Assembly: GCF_933775445.1 (NCBI RefSeq)
Contig: NC_065878.1
Coordinates: 18,860,395-18,924,394 of the forward strand
Length of the DNA: 64,000 bases
Direction of reading: 5' to 3'
Origin: Argentina anserina
Lineage: Eukaryota; Streptophyta; Magnoliopsida; Rosales; Rosaceae
Shown: in pieces, positions 1 to 11,446 of the stretch
Layout of the letters: the number at the start of each line of letters is the position of its first letter
Position numbering within the stretch: the stretch's first letter is position 1
The notes under the pieces: generated by a model
The model's input: only the letters and a program-made list of their open reading frames with translations
What the model was told of the DNA's origin: nothing
Database searches by the model: none
Position numbers and translations under genes: made by a program

Positions 1-27
1 TCCCTCTCCCTCTCCTTTTCCGGCCAT
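1..27 (-). CDS. HSP70 gene, first 9 codons only (gene 1)
   Basis: Read on the minus strand, bases 27 to 1 give ATG then Ala-Gly-Lys-Gly-Glu-Gly-Glu-Gly. This is nearly the same opening as the complete HSP70 at 6899-9593, which starts Met-Ala-Gly-Lys-Gly-Glu-Gly-Pro. The DNA around the start codon also matches that gene, and a TATA box and heat-shock element lie 100-130 bp upstream. I infer a cytosolic HSP70 chaperone in tandem with the complete gene. Everything after codon 9 lies outside the window, so its integrity is unknown. Confidence 0.75.
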
Positions 28-124
28 TGCGTACAGATCAAGCTCTGAAAGAGTGAATCACAGAGATAATGTGATTAGGGTAATAGTGTGTGTCACTTGT
101 CACAGGCTCAGAGGCGCTTGAGTC

Positions 125-156
125 TTTTATATAGTTAGGGCGGGTCTAGAATGTTC
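125..156 (-). promoter_or_regulatory. TATA box and heat-shock element of HSP70 gene 1
   Basis: On the minus strand TATATAAAA lies at 133-125, about 100 bp upstream of the start codon at 27-25. A perfect GAATGTTC heat-shock element core (GAAnnTTC) lies at 149-156, embedded in TCTAGAATGTTC. The same arrangement stands before the second HSP70 gene. Heat-shock factor binding is inferred from the motif. Confidence 0.7.
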
Positions 157-469
157 GTAATGCTATTTCTAGGGGAGAGAGTGGAGTGTGTGTTACACTA
201 TATAGAATTCTGGTTTGATCAGAGGCGTCTGATTCCGATATCAAACGGTGGTCATTTGATGAGTTTGTTTCAGTTTTTATGATCGTTTACCAAGTCCAGT
301 CTACAACTCTACGCTCTCCACTCTTCGAAGATATTCTGTTTTTGTTTTTTTGGGTTAAATGTTGTTCCAAATATAAGGTCATATTGGTTTGATGACGAGA
401 TCATAATTGGTGATGAAAGATATTACCAATAATTGTCATAAACAGTCTGGTCATATGAGACATAGTTTT

Positions 470-581
470 TGTTAGCGTGATTAACGGCAGAAATCACGAA
501 CGTGATTTGTGGAATTTGTAACTTAGAACAAATCATGATGTAATTAAGCAAGAAATTAATACAAGTTCATACCTTTTCAGT
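470..581 (+). repeat. 5' LTR of copia element 1 (112 bp)
   Basis: It begins TGTTAGCGTG and ends TTTTCAGT, immediately before the primer-binding site. Compared with the 130-bp 3' LTR it lacks about 18 bp that include the TATATATAG box, so its promoter is probably damaged. It contains the palindrome AATCACGAACGTGATT at 492-507. Confidence 0.88.
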
Positions 582-593
582 TGGTATCAGAGC
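582..593 (+). other. Primer-binding site of copia element 1
   Basis: TGGTATCAGAGC directly follows the 5' LTR. It is the usual plant retrotransposon site complementary to the 3' end of initiator methionine tRNA. Confidence 0.9.
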
Positions 594-1042
594 CGAGTCT
601 CTGTTTTATTTTCTGGGTTTTTTGGTTGCCGCCTTCTGTCTTGCCGCCGCCGACGCCACCATGGAAGCACAGAGGCGACCGCTCCAACCACCCAACAATG
701 GTCTCTCTCTCTCTCCAGTGCTCTCTCTGCCCGGTCTGGTCGCGCTCCACCTCCGAGACGCTGGTCTGGTCGCGCTCCACCGCCGAGACACTCTCCTCCT
801 CTCCTCCTCTCGAAGTCCTCCTTTTTCAAGAAATTTCGGCGAAATTTATGCCCCGTATTCAACCCGACCGGCCCGCTCTCGAAACGACCCGGTCCGCGTT
901 CGACCCGACCCAGTCCGACCCAAATTCTGTGGTCTTGGTTGTCAGTGTAGGTGCACCGACAGTGCAGGTGCATCCAAGATAGGTTCAAAACCATTTTTTT
1001 GTGTGTTTCCGCTGCATCAATCCTGATTTTTTCAATTTTTCA

Positions 1043-4000
1043 ATGGGTTCTGGAGACGACACATAAAGTTCTCAGATCAATAACGTTCCACAATTTGAAG
1101 TATCTGTCAAGAATTCTGAAAGTGGTTCTTTTGGGGCGCCAAACTCAACGAAACCAATTTCCGTAAATGGAAGAGAATTATGGCCGCTCATCTTTGAGGC
1201 ATGCACAAGATGAGGCATGTAACCGGAGTAACTACGACTCCTAGTAAAGATGATATTGTTGCCTACACTAAGTGGGACGGCGATGATGGTCTTGTCATGT
1301 CAGTCTTGTGGAAAACTATGAATGACGAGATCGTTGATCTGGTCGAGGCATGTACCACTACGCAGGCAATATGGCAAACACTAGAAGGCTTATATACTAA
1401 TGACTCTGATTTCATACAGGTTCATGAGTTAATGTGCACATCTTTGGCAATGCAACAGAATGGGCAACCAGTGGCGCAATATTTTATCAAACTGAAAAAT
1501 ATTTGGGCTGAGATTGATATGAAACGTCCTTGTATGATCAAGCATCAGAAGGATATTATTTGGTACCAAAAATAGAAGGAGCTTGAGCGAGTTCACCATT
1601 TCCTGAGAGCTCTTGATGCCAAGCACAACAGTGCGAAATGAGAATTGCTCAGAAAGATCGAACCCCCTAAGCTAATCATTGTTTTCACATATATCCGTAA
1701 GGATGAGTCTCAGTAGGAGAGTCTTCATCATGCGCAAGTTGTAGTTTCTGGCCTTACCGTTCATGCTAGATCTCCAGCACCATTCCTTCCGCTAGCCACT
1801 TCGGCTCCACTTCATCAGCAAGGCCCACCACCAGGCTTCGGAAATCAACCCCGGTCTCCTTGCTCTTATTGTCATGATACTAACCATACTCGTGCAACAT
1901 GTTGGAAGTTGTATCTACACCTTAGGCCTAAAATGCCTAATTATCGTCCCAAGGCGAAAGCAGCTGTTCAATTCATCCCGGAACCTGATATTTATGGTGT
2001 AGTTGGACATGATCATCATACAACAGGAGGAGAAACATATACCGCATCCATAGCTGGTCGTGGTAAAATTGGTATGGCTTACATATTTATAACTTTGTTG
2101 GTTTTGATACATGAATTATTGATTATGGTGCATCTGATCATATGACTTATGACAAATCTTATTTTACCATATTGTCTCCTCCACCAGTACCATATGTTAC
2201 TAATGCTAATGGTGAGGCATTCCCTGTGTTAGGGACATGATCAGTTGGTATTACTCCCACAATAGAGCTTCACAATGTGCTATATGTACCTACTTTATCT
2301 CATCATTTGCTCTTTGTCCCACAATTGAACACTGGCGCTAAATGTTATGTGACATTTTTTCCTATGTATATGATATTTCAAGATCTTCTCACCGGGGAGT
2401 TCATTGGTCGGGGGTATCTGAGGGGCAGGTTGTTTCATCTGGATCAGACATATGCGGGGGAGAAACCAATGACACAGTCTCGAACCGCTTTAATCTCCAT
2501 TTCTGACAAGCTAAGTGAAGTTTGGTTATAGCATCGTCGCTTAGGGCATCCATCTTTTAGTATTATGAAAAAAAATACATGCCTACTTTGTTTTTTAATG
2601 TGGATGAGTATTCTTTACGTTGTGAGACATGTGTTTTGGGCAAGAATCATCAGTCTACTTATTCCCCTAGTACTTCTAATAAAAGTACTATTCCTTTTGA
2701 ATTAATTCATTCTGATGTTTGGGGACCCTCCAAAGAGTCTACTATGTCTGGAATGCGGTATTATGTGTCCTTTATTGATGATTGCACATGCCTTTCATGA
2801 ATTGTTCTTCTTAAAACCAAAGATGAGGTTTTTTCAGCTTTTAAAGCCTTTTATACCACTGTCCAAACCCAATATAATGCCAAAATTAGAGTTTTTCATT
2901 CTGATAATGGGGGGGGGGGAATATGTGAATCATGTCTTTCAAGCGTTTTGTTACCACACACGGAATTGTTCATCAAACAACATGTCCTTATACACCTGAG
3001 CATAATGGCGTTTCTGAAAGGAAAAATCATCATTGTATTCTTTTTAGTGCCCATATGCCTAAATACCTTTGGGGTGATGCTGTCATAACTTCCGCACACC
3101 TCATTAATCGTCTTCCATCTCGTGTCCTTCAGGGAAAAGTTCCATATGAGGTTCTTGCATCTCATGTCTCATTACCCTCTTTCCTTACTCTTCATGCTCG
3201 TGTTTTCGGTTGTGTTGCTTTTGTCCATCTTCCACAACATCAGAGATCTAAGTTGAATGTCCGAGCAGTTAAATGTGTGTTTGTTGGATATGGAGGACAT
3301 CAGAAAGGGTACCGGTGCTATCATCCACCTACCATAAAGTATTATGTCACTATGGATGTTACCTTTTTTTAGGACATGAGTTATTTTACCTCTTCTGATA
3401 CTGCTCTTCAGGGGGAGAATTCATATTTTGAAGAGTTGTATCATGAAGAGGGGGAGACAAGTGAGCCAGTACATATGGTGACAGGTGCCGTTGAGATTAC
3501 CAATGTATCATCTACACAAGCACCACCGGATGATTCCGGTATAGTAACTCCAGAGATTTAGGACCCAGAAGATGACAACACAATTGCCCCTCATGTCTCA
3601 TGTATTGTTGTTTATCCACCTAACCAATGCTCTCCTAGTGCAGAAGATCACTCATATGAGTTTAGTCATTCTATTGGGACTAATACTAGTGAGGCTCATA
3701 GTAGACAATATGTCTTGCCAAATAGGTCTACTCGGGGTCAGCCAACAAAAAAATATGAACCTACCCTTCAGGCTAAAGCAAAGTATCCAGTGGAAAATTT
3801 TATATCTATCAAAAGATTGTTTAAGTCATATGAGTCATTTGTGAATCAAATATCTACTGTATCAATACCTAACAAAGTGCATGATGCATTGGGAGATCCA
3901 AAATGGAGGAAAGCAATGGAAGAAGAGATTGAAGCATTACAAAATAACGATACTTGGAAGCTTGTATCTCCACCACATGGCAAGAAAGTTGTAGGTTGTC

Positions 4001-5405
4001 GTTGAATGTTTACAGTGAAGCATAATCCAGATGGGTTAGTGAGCCGGTATAAAGCACGCTTAGTAGCAAAGGGGTTTACCCAGACATATTGCATAGACTA
4101 TGATGAGACATTTGCACTTGTTGCAAAGATAAATACTATTCGGGTATTGTTCTATTTTGCTGCTAACTTAAACTGGCCACTTAGACAGTTTGATGTTAAG
4201 AATGCATTCCTTCATGGAGAACTAACAGAGGAAGTGTACATGGATCTTCCGCCTGGATATGTGGTCGCTTCTCCAACTACCTATGTATGTAGATTGAGAA
4301 AGTCTTTGTATGGTCTTAAACAGTCACCTCGTGCTTGGTTTGGAAGATTCTCACAATTCATGAGGAAAATTGGCTACAAACAGAGTAATTCAGACCACAC
4401 GTTATTTCTCAAACATCAACAAGAGAAGGTAACATCCCTAATTATATATGTTGATGATATGGTAGTTACTGGGAATGATACTGTTGAGGTGGATAGATTG
4501 CAGAAACAGCTTGCCACTGAGTTTGAGATGAAGGACCTAGGTACACTCAAGTACTTCTTAGGCATTGAAGTAACCCGGGGAAGTGAAGGTATCTATCTGT
4601 GTCAGAGGAATTACATTCTTGATCTACTAACAGAGACATGTATGTTGGACTACACTCCCATTGATACTCCTATTGAGCAGAACCATCGATTAGCAGAGTA
4701 TCTAGATCAAGTGCCTACTGAAAAACCTCGTTATCAGAAGTTAGTTGGACGCCTAATTTATTTATCACATACCAGACCAGATGTTGCGTATGCAGTAAGT
4801 GTAGTGAGTTAGTTCATGCATAATCCCATTGTGGACCACATGAATTTTGTTGTAAGGATTTTGAGGTACTTGAAGTCAGCTCCAAGTAGAGGAGTAATGT
4901 TCTCTAATCACAATAATATCTTTGAGGTTTGTGGCTTCATAGATGCAAACTGGGCTGAAAATATTATAGATCAGAGATCCACATCATGGTACTTTACCTT
5001 TGTTGGAGGTAATCTTGTTAGATGGAATAGTAAGAAATAAAAAGTGGTAGCTCGATCTAGTGCTGAAGCATAATACAAAGGTATTGCTCAGGGAGTGTGT
5101 GAATTGTTATGGCTTAGAAATTTGCTACAAGACTTGGGTATTAAGCGAAGTGTGCTATGAAGCTGTACTGTGACAACAAGTCAGCTATTGATATCTCACA
5201 GAATCATGTGCAACATGATCGTACAAAACATGTGGAGGTTGATCGTCACTTTATAAAAGAAAAGCTAGACGCAAATATCATTAGTTTTTCTCTTGTTCCT
5301 ACAGAAGAGCAACTTGCTGATATGCTCACAAAATGAGTGTCTAAGAATGCCTTTTATGACTCACTTAGCAATTTGGACATGGTTGATGTGTATGCGCCAA
5401 CTTGA
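1043..5405 (+). pseudogene. Broken gag-pol of copia element 1
   Basis: A 460-bp GC-rich leader precedes a gag opening Met-Gly-Ser-Gly-Asp. In order follow the gag core (about 1150-1720), a CX2CX4HX4C zinc knuckle (1861-1902), protease (about 2121), integrase (about 2580-3370), reverse transcriptase (about 3890-4660, YVDD at 4447-4458) and RNase H (to 5405). The protease active site reads Asp-Tyr-Gly-Ala (2121-2132) instead of Asp-Ser/Thr-Gly-Ala. An 11-G run at 2909-2919 breaks the frame at the integrase Asp-Asn-Gly-Gly motif. In-frame stops include TGA 1639-1641, TAG 4810-4812 and TAA 5038-5040. It cannot make a full polyprotein. Confidence 0.9.
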
Positions 5406-5412
5406 AGAGGAG

Positions 5413-5542
5413 TGTTAGCGTGATTTACGGCAGAAATCACGAATGTGATTTGTGGGATTTGTGAAATGTGTATTAGATTATATATAGAACAGATCATGAT
5501 GTAATTAAGCAAGAAATTAATACAAGTTCATACATTTTCAGT
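5413..5542 (+). repeat. 3' LTR of copia element 1 (130 bp)
   Basis: It is preceded by the purine-rich tract AGAGGAG and begins TGTTAGCGTG. It keeps the TATATATAG box missing from the 5' copy and ends CAGT directly against the GTTTT target duplication. The palindrome has one change, AATCACGAATGTGATT. Confidence 0.88.
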
Positions 5543-5547
5543 GTTTT

Positions 5548-6898
5548 CTCGATGAAATATTAGGAACATAGTATGGAAACATAAAAATTATTTTGCCTAC
5601 AAATCTTAATGGCATCATACAACACTACTGTAATGTACAAGGTCACACCAGGTAGAACCAATTTTCTGGATATGCGCTGCACTGTCAATTCCAGTGTGTC
5701 ATTTTTAGCCCGATAAACAAAACTAAAATGTTATTAATTCTAGTTGACCTGTTTCAGAAATCAGAAAAAGGAAAATGGTGTTTGGTACTCTCACGGGATA
5801 AAACTATCATACAACTCATCAAAAATCAGATATTACAACAAAAATGAGGACTTACACTTAACACAAAGATAAGTATGAGGGTTTACAGAGTGTTACTCCC
5901 ATCAGTCCCATGTTGCTATCAAGAAGACACGAACTTTGCACAGTCCGTCGCAAAGATCAGATGCAGGGAGATGACTCCTCTTTTATTGCTTTCAGGTTGA
6001 AAGATTGGTGAATGATCCTCATGATTGTAGGGTGCTAATGACAATTTAGTGCAGAAGTTAAAATTGTCTGTTATCTAGCTAAGAAAGATTTTGAGCATAA
6101 GAAGCATTTCACTATCACATTAAAGTGTTGTTTAGTCAATTGAAGCTCTCAACTTCTATGTGCCACCAATAACACAAATATGAGCAACAGAGGTCAATTT
6201 AAAAAAAAAACAACAGTGATTAGTGAACCATGGAACTAATGAAACTGTATTTGGTAGATCAGGGCTCCAAAGAGCCAAAATTGATTTGCAATTAGTACTA
6301 TATTTTTGAATGGTTGAATGGTATTAGTATGTTGCTGCTTACTGCGTTTTGGGTAGAATTAAAACCATATCATACCCTGACTGATATATTTAACTACCGC
6401 CTGCGAGTAATATGGGCATTCAGAAGTGAATCAGTCAAAAACCCATCCCGTAACGTTCCATACCTGAAGCTGTTAAAGAAAGAATTATATTGCCAAGACT
6501 TGCATCTAACTTAACACAACAGAGAAGTCCAATGACAGCTAGTGAAATGTTATCCATTTCATGCTTGCAATGTTGCATAGATAATTCTGAAACCACCTCA
6601 TTAAGGAAATCCTAAATTCAAAACGAGTTTACAACTTCCAGAGCTACTGAACAGAACAATCACACTAACCAACTCAAGGAAACGCAAAGCCTTGAAATTA
6701 TCAGGAGCACAAAGCCTGGACGTGATTGGCAAATTGTCACTGTGAATAGCAGACATATTAGATTTCGTAAACGATACCCGTGTTTCAGACTTTAAACTAA
6801 ATCATACATCAACACAGCCGATCAAAACTACCTAATCAGAGCCCACAACACCAAAGTACCTCCCCATCCCACAGTAGAAAGAACAACAATGGGATTAC
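5548..6898. other. Spacer downstream of HSP70 gene 2
   Basis: No gene, RNA or structured repeat was recognised. The part next to 6899 should hold the 3' untranslated region of the minus-strand HSP70, but I found no clear AATAAA signal. Confidence 0.6.
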
Positions 6899-9593
6899 TT
6901 AATCGACTTCCTCAATCTTGGGGCCAGCACCGCTGCTACTTGCAGAAGGAACATCCTCATCCATGCCTCCACCCATACCCATGTCCGGAGCAGCACCGCC
7001 CTGATACATCTTGGCAATGATGGGATTGCAGATGCCTTCGAGCTCCTTGACCTTGTCATCATATTCCTCAGCTTCAGCAAGCTGGTTACCATCCAGCCAT
7101 TGAATGGCTTGTTCAATGGCATCTTCAATCTTCTTCATGTCAGCCGCATCAAGCTTAGAAGCTATCTTCTCGTCTTTGATTGTGTTCCGCATGTTATAGG
7201 CATAGTTCTCTAAGGCATTCTTTGATTCCACCTTCTTCTTGAGCTCCTCATCTTCTGACTTGTACTTCTCAGCTTCTTGGACCATTTTCTCAATCTCCTC
7301 CTTTGACAGCCTTCCCTTGTCATTAGTAATTGTAATCTTGTTCTTCTGGCCTGTTGTCTTGTCCTCTGCGGAGACATTGAGAATCCCATTGGCGTCAATG
7401 TCGAAGCATACAGTGATCTGAGGTACTCCCCTTGGTGCTGGTGGGATGCCTGAAAGCTCAAATTTGCCCAACAAGTTGTTATCACGAGTCCTTGCCCTTT
7501 CACCCTCAAAGACCTGGATCAAAACACCGGGCTGATTGTCTGAGTAAGTAGAGAACACCTGCTCCTTCTTGGTTGGAATTGTTGTGTTCCTGGGAATCAA
7601 CACCGTCATGACACCCCCGGCTGTTTCCAAACCTAAGGACAAGGGAGTCACATCAAGAAGCAGTAGGTCCTGAACCTTTTCATTGCCCTCACCACTGAGA
7701 ATAGCAGCCTGAACAGAAGCTCCATAAGCAACAGCCTCATCGGGGTTAATGCTTTTGCAAAGTTCCTTCCCGTTGAAGAAGTCCTGCAACAACTGCTGAA
7801 CTTTGGGGATCCTAGTAGAACCGCCAACTAGAACCACGTCATGGACAGTACTCTTGTCCATCTTAGCATCTCTCAAGCACTTCTCAACAGGCTCCATACA
7901 CTTCCTGAACAAGTCCATGTTCAGCTCCTCAAACCTAGCACGGGTAATGGTCGAATAGAAGTCAATACCCTCAAACAGGGAGTCAATCTCAATGGTAGTC
8001 TGAGCAGTAGACGAGAGAGTCCGCTTCGCCCTCTCACAAGCTGTCCTCAACCTCCTAAGAGCTCTTGGGTTGCCGCTGATGTCTTTCTTGTTCTTCCTCT
8101 TAAACTCCTGGACAAAGTGATTCACCATCCTGTTGTCAAAGTCCTCACCACCCAAATGGGTGTCTCCGGCAGTAGCCTTCACTTCGAAAATCCCTTCCTC
8201 AATTGTAAGCAGAGAAACATCAAAAGTACCTCCACCAAGATCAAAAATCAACACATTCTTCTCACCAACACTGGTTGCCTTCTTGTCAAGACCATATGCA
8301 ATGGCAGCAGCAGTAGGCTCATTAATAATACGAAGCACATTAAGCCCGGCAATAACCCCAGCATCCTTGGTAGCCTGTCTCTGGGAGTCGTTAAAGTAAG
8401 CAGGCACAGTCACAACAGCGTTCTTCACTGTTGAACCCAGATAAGCTTCTGCAATCTCTCTCATCTTGACTAAAACCATGGACGAGATCTCTTCTGCCGC
8501 GAACTGCTTCTCTTCACCCTTGTAGCTAACATTGATCATGGGCTTGTCACCAGGGCCGGCAACAACCTTGAAAGGCCATAGCTTCATGTCTCCCTGAACA
8601 GAGGCATCACTATACCTCCTACCAATAAGTCGCTTTGCATCTGCATATCATAACAAACCCCATTTAGAACAGAATTCACACATAATCAAACAATTGGTAG
8701 TCAACAAACTTACAAAACAATACAGAATTCAACTCAACATAATAAACCTGATCCACAACAGAGAGATACTGCCACTCTTACTAACAGAGCCTATTATCAC
8801 ACATAAAAACTGAATAAAAAAATTCTGAACAGATCAGACACTGGGACTATAAGCCTAATCAAGAACCTAACTTAATCACAACAGCAAATTTAATCAAAAC
8901 AAACAAGAGTGTTAAATTTAATCATAACCGAAATCAAACAGTCTAATATATTCTATTACAAAACTCTGGCCCATTGCTTAAATTCCAGTGAATCGCCATC
9001 AGAATACTAGCGTACTAAATCGAATAACCACAAGATCAACTCTTTTGTTCAATTTAAGCATCAAGAACCTCAACAATAAACTATTGTTTAACCTTGGGTA
9101 GTCAAAATTGCTGCAGCAATTCCACCAGACTAGCAGATCAAACAGCCTATACATATACAATTAACTAACCAATCCGGACAACACTTTAAGTACAACACAA
9201 AATGTTTTGTTCAATTTATACATTAGAGACCTCAACAATCTACAGCAGTAAATTAGCAAAGTAAAAAAAATCTACAGTAATTAACCAAACAAACAACCAA
9301 CCAACTCAATCACACACCGAAGTCACAACAATTAGAGCTCAAATCTTGAATTAGAGAAACAAAGATTCCAAAATCTTACCGAAAACAGTGTTTACCGGGT
9401 TCATAGCGACCTGGTTCTTGGCGGCGTCACCGATCAACCGCTCGGTGTCAGTAAACGCCACATACGACGGCGTCGTTCTGTTCCCTTGGTCGTTTGCGAT
9501 GATCTCGACACGGTCGTGCTGCCAAACTCCGACGCAGCTGTAGGTCGTTCCCAGATCGATTCCGATCGCCGGTCCCTCTCCTTTTCCGGCCAT
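6899..9593 (-). CDS. HSP70: Cytosolic HSP70 chaperone, two exons, 651 aa (gene 2)
   Basis: An ATP-driven chaperone that binds exposed hydrophobic peptide stretches, working with J-domain and nucleotide-exchange partners in the cytosol and nucleus. Exon 1 is 9593-9380 and exon 2 is 8640-6899. The 739-bp intron starts GTAAGA and ends TGCAG, and the join restores codon Asp72. The total of 1956 nt gives 651 aa, normal for the family. The three HSP70 signatures are present: [15 protein letters not shown] (10-24), [14 protein letters not shown] (203-216) and [15 protein letters not shown] (340-354). The Gly/Met-rich tail ends EEVD, the cytosolic motif bound by TPR co-chaperones. An intron at this position is typical of constitutive (HSC70-type) plant genes, yet the promoter has two perfect heat-shock elements. 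It looks intact. Confidence 0.97.
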
Positions 9594-9737
9594 TGTAATT
9601 CAATTCAACAACTCAAGAATAAAAAAAAATCCCAGAGAAATAAGAAAAGCTTGGATTTAGGATTGTAGAGAATCTAGGGTGTTTGAATTGCGGAGATTTC
9701 TGATTAATTTGCTGGCGTGAGAGAATTTAGGGGTTGG

Positions 9738-9817
9738 CTTTTATAGGGGGAGTTGGGGTGGCTGTCTAGAATGTTCGCACATAGGATCTTTTTGGAGGGA
9801 GTGTCTCTAGAATGTTC
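9738..9817 (-). promoter_or_regulatory. TATA box and two heat-shock elements of HSP70 gene 2
   Basis: CTATAAAAG lies on the minus strand at 9746-9738, about 145 bp upstream of the start codon. GAATGTTC cores lie at 9769-9776 and 9810-9817, both within TCTAGAATGTTC. The 5' untranslated region should occupy roughly 9594-9710. Heat inducibility is inferred. Confidence 0.78.
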
Positions 9818-10237
9818 TGGGTTCAATGAGGACCGTTCGTTTTGATGATGTGGACGGTGACGAATTTGTTTTCTTATTGGTGGGGGTGTTTTCCTGAATT
9901 TGTAACCTTTCCCAATTCCCACGTTGCCCGACGCGGTCACGTTTGACTCGGAAGAGTCTTTTCTCATTGGTTTTGGGCTTGTTAAAATGTAGTAGAAATA
10001 TAGGCCCACTCAGATTTTGGTGTTTTTTTTTTTCTGTGGCAATGTGGTGGTATGCAACAATAGTTCGCCTCTGGGTAAAGATGCAAGCTATAATGGCCTG
10101 AATTTGCTCGCCAGCTTATACTATCGGTCGCCGGAGTTTGTATACGCCATGGAGTAGTAGTTTTAACATAGATGAAGTAAATATTGGTCAATAGCACATC
10201 CAGACGAGATTGATTTAGCTATAAGGGGTCTACCAAA

Positions 10238-10376
10238 CACTACAAAAAACTTGAGCAGAGATCACAAATTTTTTGTGGCCTTTGGTGGGTGGCTATTGCA
10301 TAAAATTCCACAAAAATCGTACAAATGTGGATATTGCTCAAGTTTTTTGTGATCTCTGCTCAAGTTTTTTGTAGTG
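10238..10376. mobile_element. CACTA-type MITE, 139 bp
   Basis: The element starts CACTACAAAAAACTTGAG and ends with its exact reverse complement. The perfect terminal inverted repeat is 31 bp (10238-10268 and 10346-10376). It is flanked by AAA on both sides (10235-10237, 10377-10379), fitting the 3-bp target duplication of CACTA elements. It has no coding capacity and lies about 420 bp upstream of the HSP70 gene 2 heat-shock elements. Confidence 0.85.
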
Positions 10377-10484
10377 AAAGTACCAACATGGTTTCGTATA
10401 ACGAACTGCTAATAGTGTTGCAATATAGATAGTAAAATAGTGGGCTATATAGGTGAGTTGTTGGATATCAATAATTGATCGGAT

Positions 10485-10643
10485 TGTTAGTGCGATTCAC
10501 TTTAGCATGATTAACTCCATAAATCACGGGAGTGATTCACGGATGAAATCAAGGAAGCACTTGTAGTTAGCATATATATATGTCAGTTTGATGTTGTATA
10601 GATTCATATTGTGATTAAGAAAAACACTTACCTTATTTATAGT
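10485..10643 (+). repeat. 5' LTR of copia element 2 (159 bp)
   Basis: It begins TGTTAGTGCG, carries a CATATATATATG TATA-like stretch and ends TTATAGT against the primer-binding site. It holds the palindrome AATCACGGGAGTGATT at 10522-10537, equivalent to that of element 1. Confidence 0.88.
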
Positions 10644-10655
10644 TGGTATCAGAAC
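10644..10655 (+). other. Primer-binding site of copia element 2
   Basis: TGGTATCAGAAC abuts the LTR. It differs by one base from the initiator methionine tRNA complement used by element 1. Confidence 0.85.
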
Positions 10656-10845
10656 ATTGCTCTGTTCCTTTCTGGGTTTTTTGTTTTTCCATTTCTTGTG
10701 TGTTTGTGCAAGCTTGATATCTACATATCTACTCTGATTATTGATTATCATCTTCTCTTCTGGCGTATTTGAACTTGTTTGTCAGCTCCTCCATTGCAAC
10801 GCGGGCCAGCCATCTTCTTTTCTCCCTCAACATACCGCTGCACTA

Positions 10846-10983
10846 AGTCGGAATACCCGACTCTCACTCAAGCCCACACACCGACGCCGCACTTCTCTCC
10901 TGCATCGCCGTCGTTGTCCCACCGTACGCCCTCGCCTCGACGTACTCCGGCGACGCTCCTACACTCAGTCGGAATACCCGACT
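10846..10983 (+). other. Repeated stem-loop in the leader of copia element 2
   Basis: The 17-nt sequence AGTCGGAATACCCGACT, able to pair AGTCGG with CCGACT, occurs identically at 10846-10862 and 10967-10983. It lies in the roughly 800-bp untranslated leader, before a degenerate ACCCGACCCGG-rich tract (about 11268-11365). A packaging or dimerisation role is speculation. Confidence 0.5.
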
Positions 10984-11446
10984 CGGCTCACTCGGTATCA
11001 CCGAGTTCTCTCGCCGACGATCGCTCCTGCATCGCCGCCTTTGCGCTCCTCGACGCGCTCCTACCTCACCGAGCCGGCCACTGCAAAGCTCCACCGCTGC
11101 AAAGCTCCACCACCGCATCAAGCACGCTGCTCCCTTCCACCAGCACCGCTGCATCTTCTCTGAAATTTGTTGGATCCGATCTTATTCCACCCAACCAGAG
11201 AAACCAGAGATTCATCCAAGGATTTGTTGGATCCGATCTTTTTCCACCCGACCCGGTCCATATCCCATATTCGACCCGACCCGGACTCAACCCGACCTGG
11301 ACTCAACCTGACCCGGATTCGACCCGACCCAGTCAAAGATCCGACCCAGCCCGATCCGGTTCAAGTTGGTGGTCTTTGTTGTCAGTGTAGGTTCACCAAC
11401 AGTGCACATACACCACGACAGTTTTTTCTCCGTTTTCTACTTTTCA

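Larger units (their letters stand above)
470..5542 (+). mobile_element. Ty1/copia LTR retrotransposon, element 1 (defective)
   Basis: Two LTRs (470-581 and 5413-5542) flank an internal region with a primer-binding site and broken gag, protease, integrase, reverse transcriptase and RNase H, in the Ty1/copia order with integrase before reverse transcriptase. An exact 5-bp target duplication GTTTT lies at 465-469 and 5543-5547. The element starts about 440 bp upstream of HSP70 gene 1 and is transcribed away from it. It ends about 1.36 kb from the 3' end of HSP70 gene 2. Stops, frameshifts and a protease active-site change make it non-autonomous. Confidence 0.92.

Noticed and set aside
587..1026. 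Overlapping frames on both strands of the element 1 leader
   Set aside because: GC-rich repeats open several frames at once; none is conserved in element 2.
7841..8434. 197-aa frame antisense to HSP70 gene 2
   Set aside because: It lies wholly opposite a highly conserved coding exon; long antisense frames there are a known by-product of codon use.
10779..11390. 203-aa frame in the leader of copia element 2
   Set aside because: Low-complexity Pro/Ser/Thr sequence, unsupported by the equivalent region of element 1, between primer-binding site and gag.
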